From NCBI GenBank assembly GCA_033032865.1, contig JAWHQI010000009.1:11426001-11490000 (forward strand): DNA of 64,000 bases. The letters run 5' to 3'. The position numbers and the translations under genes were made by a program. Position 1 is the stretch's first letter. Each line of letters starts with the position of its first letter. The stretch comes from Dactylorhiza incarnata. Taxonomy: Eukaryota; Streptophyta; Magnoliopsida; Asparagales; Orchidaceae. Positions 35,097 to 47,652 of this stretch are shown here, one piece after another. The notes below the pieces were generated by a model. It did no database searches. It was given only the letters and a program-made list of their open reading frames with translations, and was not told where the DNA came from.

Positions 35097-36325
35097 GAGT
35101 AAGAAGAGAAGGGTTGTTGGAATTTTATTTTCAGAATTCTTATGAAAGGCTGAATGAAGAACAACCTCTTGAGTCTTTTCACTGGATCTGCACTTGATTA
35201 ACTCCTGCTGATAATAGTGATGGATTGCAGGAGTTCTAGTTGTCAGATCCTTGTTCTTCTCTTCCTGTGGAACTCTGTATGCCATATGATAGTGTTGAGA
35301 AGCAGCCTTCAGTTGTTCTGTCGTTTTTGAAAGAACAGTTCTTTCTTCTCTTCTCTGTATGCTCTGTTAGGGTTCCTGAGAGAGGAAGAAGAGAGAGCTA
35401 ATAGAACAGTATGTTGTTTGTTATAAATACTCTACATTTCTCTTTCTTCTCTTACCTTTTATTTTCCCTGTTCAATTTTGAATTTGTTTCCTTTTCTAGT
35501 AGGACCTGAAAAGGTAAATTTGTCTGGACTTTTACTTCTTCTTTCTTCTTTAATTTCCGACCCATCCACCAACATAAAGCTTGTTTTCAAGAAAGCTTTT
35601 CTCTGCCCTCTGTTAATTCTTCATTCCATTTGAGGTAATTAAGGAGCCGTTGGAGAATGGTCTTGAGAGAGGCGGGCCATGAGAGAGGATCCAAAATTAT
35701 AGCTGAAAAGTTTCCTTTTCAGACTGTATTCGACATAGCGTCGAGTTCACTTCCTCTCTTATCGACGCTCCTTCGAGTTCTTGTATGAGCATCTTCGAAT
35801 TCATCCTTGCTCTGATTGAACTCGTTTAGTCGACGTTGCGTCGACACCCAATCGACGTAACCGTCGAGTTGATGGCTTGGCTCTGAACTTCATTATTTGC
35901 ATCGAGATGAAGTCAACGTTGCGTCGAATTTGAATGGCTTCGACAGATATTTCCTTCTACGCCGAGTTGAAGTAGAAGCTGCGTTGACTTCCTTAAGTGC
36001 TCTGACAGGGTCATGACCTCTGCGTCGATATCTATTTGACGTACCGTCGACTTGGAATACTTTGACAGAAGGGTGAACTACTTGGACTTCTAGTCAGAGT
36101 AGCGTCGACAATATCTTGACGGTGCGTCGAATTCTATTCGACGCAAGTGTTAACTTTGCCCAAATTTTACTTCTCTTGACTTGGTCTTGACACCCTAGGT
36201 TGAGTGTGATATCCTAATACATCTAAAGACCAAATTCCACTCACTATACAATGTAATTCATTTCTAAGAGATAAAATCACTTTTAGGTAATTTGTTAAGT
36301 TAAATCAAAGGGGGTTTTCCCAACA
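35097..36325 (-). repeat. 3' LTR of B2, last ~475 bp missing
   Basis: It aligns with 41460-42691. Homology stops abruptly at GAGTAAG 35097, beyond which an unrelated accessory-gene promoter begins. The CGTCGA motif cluster is at 35727-36145. Confidence 0.9.
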
Positions 36326-36570
36326 ATCTCCCCATATTTACCTTAACAAATTTTACAAATTGAATAAAGTTATTTTACTTATTTATTTGCATAAACACAC
36401 TTAAATGCATACAAGATATCCTGGACATGGAAATGAAGTACATACAAAACAGCATTGGTGAAAATAGAAAATAACACATTGTTTTTCACAGACCATTCTA
36501 ATGTCTAGCAATATGTAGATATCCAGAGCAATTTTTCAGGAGAAATATTTTCTTACAAGGTACCTGAGCC

Positions 36571-37418
36571 TCATTGCTCCTTCTCGGGAGTTTTTCTTTT
36601 TCTTGGAAATACTTTTGAGGAGACTTTCCTTGAGGCAATCTTCAATGGCTCATCATTTTCTTCAGTAGTGTCTTTCGGAAGCTCCCCTGACTTTGTGCAT
36701 TTATTTCAGCATCCTGGGCGGCTTCCACAGCTATCTGTGCTACTTCATCCAATGCATTTTTATCCTGAAACTCATCCTGAGCTACAGCTGTGCTTACAGC
36801 TGCCATTTCTGCATCTAGGCCCCTTTGAACATCTGGGTAGGCTCCCCCTTTTTTGTCAGAGACTACATGACATCTGCCATATCTTTGTCACTTATCTCCC
36901 CCTGAGCCAATGAGAGCACATCTTGATCTGCTTCATTCTTCTCTTCCTCATTTAACTTTTCTGGGAGCTCCCCCTGAATCTATGCACCCTGAAATGTGAT
37001 CACTTTGTTTGGAGCAGGCTCATTATCAGCATTCCTTTTATCCCATCCACTCATATCAAGAACATTAATAGTTTAGCCTCTGGAGAGTTCTTTTAAACGT
37101 TAATAGTTTAGCCTCCATTTGATAGTATTTCCTGTCAAATCTTCTTGCCTGTGAGGCCACCTGATCTGCAAATGTGGAGGAGGCAATGCCAACTGCCTTG
37201 GAAATGAACTGCTCAAGATCATTTTTTGGTGGATGAGATGTAGATGGAAAAGGTGATAGAGGGAGCTCTTCTTGGATAGGGAGAGAGGATGGTAAACATC
37301 AGGTGTGAAGTGAATTGATGGAGGTGCAGGTGGAGCAGGCTGATGATCTGGAATGAAGGTGGATGGTAGTTGATAGGTTAGCTGAGGAGATGACTCAGGT
37401 GCTGAAGTGGATGGGACC

Positions 37419-37449
<31 letters not shown>

Positions 37450-38302
37450 ATTGTTGTTGTGCTGGAGTGTCTTCCTGATGGATATCTGGAACAGTGTCTA
37501 GTGGAGATGAAGAGTGAGGAGGAGGGATAACATCCCTTGGAGGGTCTGGTGTGTGCCTTTCTGTCTCTTGAAGAGGAGGAGAAGGAGGAGGTGAAGTTGG
37601 AGCTTGACCAGGCTTTAAATTTTGCCTGGTCCACTTAGAGAATATTCCAATATTTATTCTCTTCCCTGGTGGAATTGGCACACCCTTTGACTTACACACA
37701 CTGGGATAGTGGTGAAGCAGTATCTGACTCATGATTCTCATAAAAGCATTTTCCTTATGAGCATACTTATGCCCAATCATTCTTAGGAGGCATTTCCCCC
37801 CATTAATCCTCTCCTTTAGAACTAGAGCACTCATTATCTGAAGTTGTTGCTTTGGAACAGCATCATGTGCAGATATTTTACAGAGCATAACTTTCCCTAC
37901 AATATCTGCAAGGAATCTGTATTCTTCCCCATGGTCAATCTTCTTCAGATTGATGGGTTTGTCCTTCTTAAACTGCATAATCTCTAGGGCCCTCTTGGTC
38001 TCGTCCCCTGATAATTATTCTGACTCATATCCTGGAAGAAGATCATAGGTTTGGTTCAATATGTCCTCTGTTATCTGAACATCTGTATCAGAGATTCTTA
38101 CATTAAGAGAGCCATCCTCTCCTATCTGAGCATTATCTTTGAACTCTGTCAGCTCAACATCCAGTATCTTACATCTGGTTGAGATAAGCTTGATTATCCC
38201 GGCCTCCTGAAACAAGCCAAGGATGGCTTTGAAGCTTTCAGCCGCAGCCTTGAACGAGTCAATGTCCACATCAAATCCAGAGTTAACTTTAGGTGGAGCC
38301 AT
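36571..38302 (-). pseudogene. B2 accessory gene (decayed)
   Basis: From ATG 38302 (MAPPKVNSGFDVDIDSFKAAAESFK) the protein parallels B1's, with LISTRCKILDVELTEF in common. The site of the B1 intron is here a 24-base remnant containing a stop (about 38032-38009). The second part, from about 37978, reads EEYRFLADIVGKVMLCKISAHDAVPKQQLQIM and then a Pro/Gln-rich stretch with His and Gln runs. Frame changes follow below 37250. The final residues before TGA 36573-36571 are RKRKTPEKEQ, matching the basic tail of B1. Conservation of both ends in two diverged elements shows this was a real gene. Confidence 0.72.
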
Positions 38303-38424
38303 CAAATTAGTGATACCTGCAAACACAAAGAAAATGAGAGAGAGAGGCGCGGGAGAGCTGGAGATCAGGAGAGCAAGAGAGCAGAAGAGGCAAGGAGAGG
38401 AAAATTTGAAAGCGCAATTGTTTC

Positions 38425-38810
38425 GACGTAGTAATTTCTTAAAAGAAGATGAATCGCCGCTGCTTAGGGTTTAGGTCGATGCACTGTCGATAACACTTAT
38501 TATTTGGCGCGCAAAGCTGTTTCGAGATTGCTTCTAGAAGCAATTCTACGCGCGCTGATATATCGACGTTGCGTCGACTAGTACTCGTCGTAGCTTCGAG
38601 ACTATTCAGAGACCCTAAGTTGACGTAGTTCTGTCGACGTTATGTCGATTTACAACCGACGTAACTTCAAATTTAATCTTTGTTTGAAAAGTCGACGTAT
38701 GCGTCGATATAAACTTGACGATGCATCGAATTCTATTTGAATTGTCTACTCTGAGTGCTTCTTGATACTGGCGTCGAGTAGAAGTCGATGGGACGTCGAC
38801 TTATATTCGA
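38425..38810 (-). repeat. CGTCGA/TCGACG motif cluster upstream of B2 accessory gene
   Basis: More than a dozen GTCGA/TCGAC words lie between the end of gag and the accessory ATG. This is the same relative place as the 11153-11402 cluster in B1. Confidence 0.82.
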
Positions 38811-39036
38811 CGCACCTCTTAATAAACAGATCCATTTCTTTTAGAAAATTCTTGATGTTTTTCCCAGCAATTTTTTTTATTGAAAATAGATCATACTATA
38901 GTGTAATAAATATTAGGGAGGATTCAAGGTAGAAATTACTCCCTTGAATGAATTTTGTTCCTTATTCATGACCTACATCTTTCATCCCACTCAGTTTTCT
39001 CCTGAGTGACACCCTACCTAACCATGCACAAGTAGT

Positions 39037-40886
39037 TTAAGCATTAGAAGGAACCCAGGTTACCTTTGGCACTTTGCTTTTACCATTGTAGGGTTCAATG
39101 AAAGAATAGAAGGGTCTTTCATGATTCCCTTTGGGGTGATGGGGAAAGGATTTCCCAAACCTCTTTTCTTGATATTTAAAGTGAGTATAAAATGTATCAA
39201 AATATAACAAATCAGCAGAATGTTTGATTATCCTAGGTTTTGTTTTTCCCTTTTTATTTAGGTTTGCCTTTTTAGGTTTGTCTATCCTATCTAGATGATT
39301 GTTGTCTCTACCCTTGGATGATACACTCTTCTCACTTGGTTGATATTCACTAGATCTAACAAATGGCACGGGATTTTTCCAGGCTGGTTTCTTATATGTT
39401 TCTGTGCTAGTGGAGGGCTCTGCTCCTAATCCTAGGTGATTAAATCTCATAGAGAGATTTTCTGTGATATCCTTGAGCTTCTGACTCCTTCCATTGAGTG
39501 AGTCCTCAAAAGCCTTTGCCTTTGCTAGCTCTTCTTTTAGTTTTGTGTTTTCCTCTCTAAGCTTAATCAATTCTAGCTCTTATCATTAATTTCATTTGTT
39601 AGGTTTTGATTATTTAGATGCACTTCATTTTTCTTAAGGTTCTCTAGTTCAGTTCTAGCTATATCTAGTTCTTTTTCTACCATAAGATGTTCAATGCAGA
39701 AATCTTTGAAGCATGATATAAAATCTTCTGAAGTAAAATCAAATTCATCAAAGATAGATGATACCTAATCATCTTCGTCATCTGATGTCATCCCAAGAGC
39801 CATCATGCAGGCTGCTACTACCTCTTCTTCATCATTACTTTCAGATGATGAGGAGTCTAATTCTCCTTCATAATCACTCCATGTTTCAGCAATGAAACCC
39901 TTGGCTTTCTTCTTGTCCTTTCCTCTGAAGGACTTCTTCTTCTTCTTCTCCTCTTTGCTGCTGCTTCTTTCCCTCTGCTCTTGTGGGCATTCAGGGGCAA
40001 TGTGCCCTGGTTTGCTGCAGGTATAGCAAATAATCTCCTTCCTTGGAGTTTTATCATACCTGGGCCTTGAGTCTCTTTATCTTCTCCTTGAGTCCTCAGT
40101 CTTCACCCACTTCTTGAATCTTTTTGCCAGCAAACTGAACATTTCATCCTCAGGAGTGGAGGACTCTCCATCAGCAGCTTTCAGAGCAAGGGACCTTTGG
40201 GCAGGAGCTGGAGAGGCCTCCCTTTCTTCAGCCTCATACCTGTTCTTCAGAAGCATCTCATATGACTTAAGCTTTCCTAGCAAAGCTTTAGTTGATATTT
40301 CTCTATGGCATCTAGATTCTCTGATTGCCCAGATCCTTGAGTCTCATGATCTAGGGAAGCACATGAGAATATTATCATTAATTTCAGTCAAGGATATTTC
40401 CTTGTGTAAGCCTCTGAGCTCATTAATGATAAGACTGAATCAGTCAAACATATTGGCAACAGATTCTTTAACTTTCTTTTGAAAGTTCTCATATTGGGAT
40501 ATTAGAAGGGACTTTTTATCCTTTCTTTCATCAGCACTTCCTTCCACCATAATGGTGAGTGAGTCCCAGATTTCCTTTGCTGATTGGCACTCACCAAATT
40601 TTTTGAAAATGTCATCAGACATTGTTGACACCAGAATATTCTTGGCCTTGGCATCACATGCCTTGACCTTCTTCTCAGCCTCTGTTCATTCCATTCTTGG
40701 GACAGCCTTTGTTGTTGAGTATTCCCTAGCGTTTTGTCTGACTAGAGCTGGAGGACCTATGAGAAGAACATTATAGATATATTCATCAATGGAATTCATG
40801 TAAAGTTTTATTCTGGCCTTCCAGAGTGTGAACTTATTCAAGTTACACACTGGGGGTCTTGTGGAAGCATAATCCTTAGTACTCAT
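39037..40886 (-). pseudogene. gag: B2 gag (many stops)
   Basis: ATG 40886 opens STKDYASTRPPVCNLNKFTLWK, close to the B1 gag start. In-frame stops include TGA 40688-40686 (Trp site), TGA 40442-40440 and TAA 40079-40077, plus frame changes lower down. The zinc knuckle CYTCSKPGHIAPEC (about 40036-39995) is intact here. The end (RFNHLGLGAEPSTSTETYKKPAWKNPVPF) matches the B1 region; it lacks the second knuckle of B1. Confidence 0.85.
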
Positions 40887-40971
40887 TTTCTTTATAAAAT
40901 ATGTTTATAGAAAAGAAATAAGACTAGGATGTCTTTTTGATCAAGGTGTTAACCTTTTAATGATCAACCTC

Positions 40972-40983
40972 GCTTTGATACCA
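40972..40983 (-). promoter_or_regulatory. Primer-binding site of B2 (initiator tRNA-Met)
   Basis: TGGTATCAAAGC two bases after the 5' LTR end on the minus strand. One base differs from the tRNA-Met complement. Confidence 0.85.
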
Positions 40984-40985
40984 AT

Positions 40986-42691
40986 TGAAAGTGCACAGTG
41001 TGCCTCTGAGAATCCTCTAGAGGGGGGGTGAATAATTTAAAATTTATTCCTATTCTAACTGTGATAACAATAAAGTAATCTAAGGATTTATGCTCAATCA
41101 AGATCTCAGACAGAATAAAATAGTGCTGGAATATAAAGCAGAACACAATAAAGTAAACTAGCAATGAGGGACAGCACAGAAAATTATCATCCAGAAGACA
41201 CGCAGATTTTTATAGAGGTTCCCCAAAATGTGGGTACTCCCCTCTTCTACCACCTGGTAGGGATGCACCACTGTGCCCGAGTCTTTTGGTAAGGAGACTC
41301 TTAGAACCACTAATCGTTTGATAAGGAGATCATGAACCACCACATCTTTTGATAAGGAGATCTTGAACCACCAGATCTTTTGATAAGGAGATCTTAAACC
41401 ACTGAATCCTTTGAAGAGGGATTAACAAAACTCTTTTACAGAAGGGAAGGAGAAAGATAGAGTAAGAAGAGAAGGGTTGTTGGAATTCTGTTTTCAGAAT
41501 TCTTATGAAAGGCTGAATGAAGAATAGCCTCTTGAGTCTTTTCACTGGATCTACTCTTGATTAACTCCTGCTTATAATAGTGATGGATTGAAGGAGTTCT
41601 AGTTGTCAGATCCTTGTTCTTCTCTTCCTGTGGAACTCTGGCTGCTATATGATAGTGTTGAGAAGCAACCTTCAGTTGTTCTGCCGTGTTTGAAAGAGCA
41701 GTTCTTTCTTCTCTTCTCTGTGCTCTGTTAGGGTTCCTGAGAGAGGAAGAAGAGAGAGCTAATAGAATAGTGTGTCATTTATTATGAATACTCTACCTTT
41801 CTCTTTAATCTCTTGCCTTTTATTGTCCCTGTTCAATTTTGAATTTGTTTCCTTTTCTGGTAGGACCTGAAAAGGTATTTTTGTCTGGATATTTACTTCT
41901 TCTTTCCTTCTTTAATTCTCGACCGATCCACTAACATAAAGCTTGTTTCCAAGAAAGTTTTTCTTTGCCCTCTGTTAATTCCTTATTCCATCTAAGGTAA
42001 TTAAGGAGCCGTTGGAGAACGATTTTAAGATAGGTGGGCCATGAGAGAGGGTCCAAAATGACAGCTGAAAATGTTTCCCTTTTCAGACTGTATTCGACGT
42101 AGCGTCGAGTTCACTTCCTCTCTTATCGACGCTCCTTCGAGTTCTTGTAGGAGCAACTTTGAATTCATCATTGCTCTGGTTGAACTCTGTTAGTCGACAT
42201 TGTGTCGACACCCAATCGACGTAACCGTCGAGTTGAAGGCTTGGCTCTAAACTTCATTATCTGCGTTGAGATGAAGTCGACATTGCGTCAACTTTGAATG
42301 GCTTCGACAGATATTTCCTTTTACACCGAGTTGAAGTAGAAGCTGTGTCGACTTCCTTAAGTGCTCCGACAGGGCCATGACCTCTGCGTCAATATCTATT
42401 CAACGTACCGTCGACTTGGAATACTTTGACAGAAGGGTGAACTACTTGGACTTCTAGTCAAAGTAGCGTCGACAATATCTTGACGGTGCGTCGAATTCTA
42501 TTCGACGCGAGTGTTAACTTTGCCCAAATTTTACTTCTCTTGACTTGGTCTTGACACCCTAGGTTGAGTGTGATATCCTAAGACATCTAAAGACCAAATT
42601 ACCCTCACTATACAATGGATAATTCGTTTATAAGTGATAAAATCACTTTTATGTAATTTGTTAAGTTAAATCAAAGGGGTTTTTCCCAACA
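40986..42691 (-). repeat. 5' LTR of B2 (1706 bp)
   Basis: Minus strand: starts TGTTGGGAAAAACCCC (42691), ends GCACTTTCA (40986). The CGTCGA cluster at 42090-42511 lies in U3. Four repeats around AAAAGA(C/T)TC/AAGGAGA lie near 41279-41410, related to the 34-bp repeat of B1. Confidence 0.92.
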
Positions 42692-44449
42692 TGAAGTACA
42701 GATTTGGGCTTGGAGAATTGTCACTAGGCTCTTTTCTTTCACAAGCTTTTCCTCAAGGTCCTTGATGACCTTGTTCTTTTGGGATATGGTGCTTAAGTGC
42801 ACAATTGGTATTCCCTTAAGATGGCTTATTTGTCTACTCATCTGAGCCACCATGGAGGGTGACTCAGTGCACTCTTTCTTATCCATCTTAAGAGAAGAAA
42901 TTTCTTGGGCTTGCCTCTTGGCCAACTTCTTGCTCTTTTTCAGAGCTTCCAAGAGAGCACCATACTTGTCAATCAATTGATTGACATCTTCCTCAGATTC
43001 TGAATCACTTCTCCCAATTGATGAAGGTGCTTCAGATTTTGTGCTTGTCTCATAATGAGAAGACGAGATGAAATGAATAAATACATGTTCATTGTCAGAG
43101 TTGTTCTAACAGTCCTCCTCATCATTGATGGCCATGAGGCCTAGCTGAACTTTGTCCTCTTCATCCTCCTCTATGTCACTGTCTGAATGTGATAGAGGGG
43201 CCATGATTCCAATTTTGGCAGTATGACACTCATCATCTTTTTCTGCTGTGAACAGCCCAATGTAGGCTTCTTCTTCATCATCTGAATCTGAAGTTGAGGA
43301 TTCAGATTCACTCCAGCCTTTTCCTTTCATTGCTAGGAAGGATTTTTCACCCTTCCAATCCATTTGGTGGTGATGTTTCTTATCACCCTTTTCCTTCCTT
43401 TTGACTGGACAGTCAGCTATGACATGTCCAAGCTTGCTGCAGCAATAGCAAGTGATGTTATTTGAAACATTCTTACTAGATTTAGATTCATACCTCTCAC
43501 CCTTGGGGTGCTGCCTTTCAGATCTGTTGTGGTCTTTCTTGGAGTGTGAGGAATAGGATGGCTTGTTCTTCCATTGCTTCCTCATCATCATCTTCTTGAA
43601 CTGCCTTGAGAAGGCAGTAAACTCCTCATCAGATGAAGAGCTGTCTGAAGTGTTGTTCTCAGACTTATCTGATTCAGCACTCCTCCTTGGAGGAGACACC
43701 ATCCTGGCCTTGCTCTTCTTGGACCTGTCAACCTTGAGATCCACAGATCTATCCCTTGCATGAGCCCTTGTTGAAGTGCCCACTTCCTTTCTTGTAGATA
43801 ACTACATCTCATAAGAGAGCAGCTTCCCAAACAGTGTATGGGTAGGAGTCTCACCAAGCATGGCCACTTCCCTGATGGCACATATTTTGGTGTCCCAGTC
43901 TCTAGTTAGAGATCTTAGGAACTTCTCATTAAGCTCATAGTCACTGAACACTCTTTCATAGGTTCTTAGTTCATTGACTATCCTAAAGAACCTTTCATAA
44001 CAAATTGAAATGCTTTCCTGGCTCAGCTGCCTGAAAGCTTCATATTCTTGGTTGAGGAGTGATTTTCTATCATCCCTCACCTCAGCTGTCCCTTCCATAT
44101 ACACTACTAGTGTATCCTGCATTTCCTTGGCAGTTGTGCAGTGCACCAAGTTCTGAAATATAGAGTCATCTATTGCAGTAACAATTATGTTTTGGGCTCA
44201 TTTATCCATAGTGAATAATGCAAGTTCATCCTTGGTCAAGTCATTGAAAGCCTTGGCCACTCTCCTAGTTGGATCTATGGTGGAGGCAGTTTGAAAAGTG
44301 AAGGGTCCTTGTTTTACTATAATGTAAATCCTTGGGTATGATGCTTCCATAAACAATCTAACCCTTTGCTTTCATATGTCAAAGTTTTCTTTGTTGCATA
44401 TGGGCAACTTCATGGATCCCATCTCCTTCTGCAATCCAGTGGAGGCCAT
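42692..44449 (-). pseudogene. gag: C1 gag, truncated by B2
   Basis: ATG 44449 opens MASTGLQKEMGSMKLPICNKENFDI. In-frame stops replace a Trp (TGA in FDI-stop-KQRV) and an Arg (TGA in MDK-stop-AQN), with a TAG near 43802. The gag core (YMEGTAEVRDDRKSLLNQEYEAF) is followed by an Arg/Lys-rich region, the zinc knuckle CYCCSKLGHVIADC (about 43451-43410), an acidic Ser-rich region and a coiled coil (about 42976-42720). Reading stops at the B2 LTR. All pieces share one frame. Confidence 0.85.
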
Positions 44450-44530
44450 TGGATTGAGATATGACTACTCCTTTATTGGATCTGGTCAGATAGTTATGTC
44501 CTTCTTGACCAACCTACCTCTGATACCACT

Positions 44531-45774
44531 TGATAGTTTGTTAGGATGCAGTCTTAGTCACCTAGAAGGGGGGGGGGGTGAATAGGTCTCTTTTATTTTT
44601 AGGCTTTAACCTAGTTGTTTTCTGATTTCAGGTTAGTTATATATCAAGCACACAGAAAACACACAATGGTTTATAGAGGTTCCTCAAGACAGGGTGTCTT
44701 GAGTAATCCTCTTTCCCCCCTTCACCCCTCTAACAATGAGTTATATAAGGCCAACACCTCCAAACTCAGATCAAAGAGATTACAACATAGATCCCTCAAG
44801 ATCTCTCAGGTTTTCCCAAACCCTACCTCAGGCCCAACAGTCCTACCTCAGGCCCAACAGCCCTACCTCAGATCTCACAAAGATCCTACACTCAAGCTGA
44901 CCCTCAGCTCTACTGCTTAGGCCAAACAACCCTACACCCTCAGGCAAAGATGCCCTACAATCTCAAAACTGTTAAGTTCCTATAGAGGTTATAATAGATG
45001 ATTACAATCAGAAGATAAAAGAGGTCAAGCCTTGGTCTTCTGTTGTTGAACAACTGTTGTTGCAGTCTTGAAGCAGGGAGGAATGAAATGGCCTCAACAC
45101 TGATTCTTCTGATCCTTTCCTTCAGATGATGGATGAGGATCAACTTGTTCTATCTTGAGTTGAACAAGAGGAACAATCTATTATTTCCTTGCAGCTTCAG
45201 GAAGCAGGAGATGAAAACTTTCTTGGCTGTCGTCAATGGAACAATAGTATCCTATTTTTTGTGTGCTGGAGAGCTTTTTGCCAATCCCTAATTGATTCTT
45301 TTATACTTCTATAGACTCCAACGACTATCAGATGTCCTCCTGACATAGTATGGGAGTGATTGGAACATCCTCTTTTGCTTTACAGTGTGTTGCGCCAAAA
45401 GCAAACCCGCTAGATCATTTGAATCTGTCTCAGCGGTTGGGCTGAGACGGCCTGTATTCTCAGCGGCTACTTCTGTCCCGTCCCAGCGGATCCGCTGAGA
45501 CAAACAGTTTTCTCAGCGGTTTTCCTCTATATACGGCTCAGCTGGCCCAGACACCTTCTCAGCGGCTCCTGGCCTTGTCTGAGTGGTTCAGCTGAGACTG
45601 AGAGCTTGTCTCAGCGGTTTTGGCAGTAACCCTTTGAACTATCTTTCCATCTTGGAATAAGCTAACCCTGTATAGTCATGAGATGAAATAGGGTTTATCA
45701 AATACAACTTGTACTTAGCATTGAGTGTGATGCTTCTTCAAATCAAGGGAACATTAAGGGTAATATTCCCAACA
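44531..45774 (-). repeat. 5' LTR of C1 (1244 bp) with CTCAGCGG motif cluster and TATA box
   Basis: It starts TGTTGGGAATATT and ends CTATCA on the minus strand. Between 45427 and 45622, CTCAGCGG or its complement appears about nine times, one as a perfect 14-base palindrome CAGCGGATCCGCTG (45484-45497). The TATA box TATAAAAG is at 45305-45298, downstream of the cluster in this orientation. Confidence 0.85.
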
Positions 45775-47573
45775 GTAATAGCCTTAGTCACTCCTATACT
45801 AGGCAAAAAAGCTATCAATGATAGGCAATATAGTATGTGGCTTAGAAAACTTAGCCACTAGCATCTTCTGCTTAAGGTGCATCTTCTCAAGATCTACAAT
45901 GATCTTGTTCTTATTGCTAATGGTCCTAAGCTGGATTATTGACAGACCTCTCAACTTGCTAATTTCTTTGCTCTTGTGAGTTAGAATTTCGGTTGTCTCA
46001 TCACAGATAAATTTAGCAAGTTTCAAGGTTTCAATTTCCTCAGCTTACTTTTTAGCAAGCTTCTTGCTCTTCTTGAGTGCTTCCACGAGAGCACCATATT
46101 GGTTGACCATATCATTGAAGTCTTTTTCAAATTCAGATTCACCCTCTTCAACATGTGATGAGGATGCCTTTGAATCTGCACAGTTTCATACTCAAAATCA
46201 GATAATGAAATGGGTCTTAGTGATTACCTCATCAGGATAAGCTTCATCCTGATCTTGCTCATCTGACATGGCCATTAGACCACAGTATTCTTCATCTCAC
46301 TATCACTGACTGACAATGATAAGGGAGCCCTGATGCCCACTTTGGCAGCTGGGTAGATGTCTTCTTCAGCAATAGCAACTAGTCCAATGAGGGTATCATC
46401 ATCTTCTGAATCTGAAGAGATAGATTCACTGTCACTCCAACTCTTCTTCTTCTTTGACAAGAGACTCTTCTCAGATATCTTAGCCTTGTGGTGCTTTTTC
46501 TCTTTAGCTTCCTTTTTCTCTTTTATTTTGATTGGACATTCAGCAATGGCATGTCCAGACTTGTTGCAACAGTAGCAAACAATCTCAGCATTAAAATGTT
46601 TGTTCTGTTTGGAGTTATACCTTTCACCTTTGGGGTCTCTACTTTGTTTTTCAGTATAGTTGTGTGGCTTCCTTGAGCTGGAGGCAGAGGAGGACTTGTT
46701 CTTCCAATGTCTCCTTCTGTTCAGCATCTTCTTAAACTTCATGGAGAACATGGTGAGTTCTCCATCGGTTAGCTCATCTTCAGAGGATGAGGGCTCCGAG
46801 CTATTTGTATCATCCTTTCTCCTTATAGGGGAGGGGGTCTCTTTTCTGCATATTCTAGAGCTTTCAGCCTTGAAAGCTACATACTTGTCTTTGTTGCCCT
46901 CCCCGCAGCTTTTCTAGTGTTCAGTTGCAGCTCTTGGGAGAGCAACTTCCCAAAACAGATTATGGGGCTGGATTTCATCCAGATTCCTCATTTCCCTTAT
47001 GACATAGATCTTCATATCCCATTCCATGTTGAGGGATCTAAGGAATTTGTCATTTAGATCATAATTTGTGAAGACCCTACTATAGGTCCTCAGCCCATTG
47101 ACAATCCTGAAGAAACTTTCATAGCATTCAACTATGGAGTCCTTATTCCCTTACTTGAAAGCTTCATACTCTTGATTCAGCAAGAATTTTCTGTCATTCC
47201 TTACCTCAGATGTGCCCTCCATATACACAATCAGTGTATCCCACATTTCCTTTGCAGTTTGGCAATGAATCAGATTTTGGAATGTATAATCATTTATGGC
47301 ACTGACTATACTGTTCTTGGCCCTTTTGTCCATATTGGTCAGAACTACCTCATCCTTGGTCATCTATGTCAGCTTCTTTGGCACTTGTAGATTTGCATCT
47401 ATTGTAGAAACCTTTGTGGGGATGAAGGGTCCCTCTTCAACTGTAATATAGATCCTAGAGTCAGAGGCTTCCATAAATAGCCTGGCCCTTTGCTTCCAGA
47501 TACTGAAGTGCTCCTTTCTACAAATAGGCAACTTTATTGAACTGAGCTCCTTATAGCTTTCACCTGAAGTCAT
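45775..47573 (-). pseudogene. gag: C2 gag, truncated by C1
   Basis: ATG 47573 opens MTSGESYKELSSIKLPICRKEHFSIWKQRARLFMEAS, a relative of C1 gag. In-frame stops lie near 47364 and 47151, another follows RAATEH, and a frame change occurs after 46275. The zinc knuckle CYCCNKSGHAIAEC is at about 46578-46537. A helical tail (IIQLRTISNKNKIIVDLEKM) parallels that of C1 and ends at the C1 LTR. Confidence 0.85.
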
Positions 47574-47652
47574 GGTGAATAGACTAGAAATTTCCTGCGG
47601 AACTTGTTCAGACTGCTAAATCCTTTTTGAACAACCTATCTCTGATACCTCT

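Larger units (their letters stand above)
35097..42691 (-). mobile_element. Non-autonomous copia-like element B2 (gag + accessory, 3' LTR truncated)
   Basis: The 5' LTR is 42691-40986 and the 3' LTR 36325-35097, minus strand. Both begin TGTTGGGAAAA. Between them lie an initiator tRNA-Met primer site, gag, accessory gene and polypurine tract (GGGGAGAT, 36333-36326), with no pol motifs. It is a diverged relative of B1: same gene order, same CGTCGA motif, similar proteins. It is inserted in the gag of C1 (right flank TGAAG, 42692-42696). The matching left duplication is missing because the 3' LTR is cut at 35097. Confidence 0.88.
42692..45774 (-). mobile_element. Element C1: 5' LTR and gag, interrupted by B2
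   Basis: It has a minus-strand LTR (45774-44531), a primer site (TGGTATCAGAG, 44528-44518) and gag to 42692, where B2 is inserted. The rest of C1 is not adjacent; the accessory gene at 34911-34076 could be its downstream part. C1 itself sits in the gag of C2. Confidence 0.82.
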
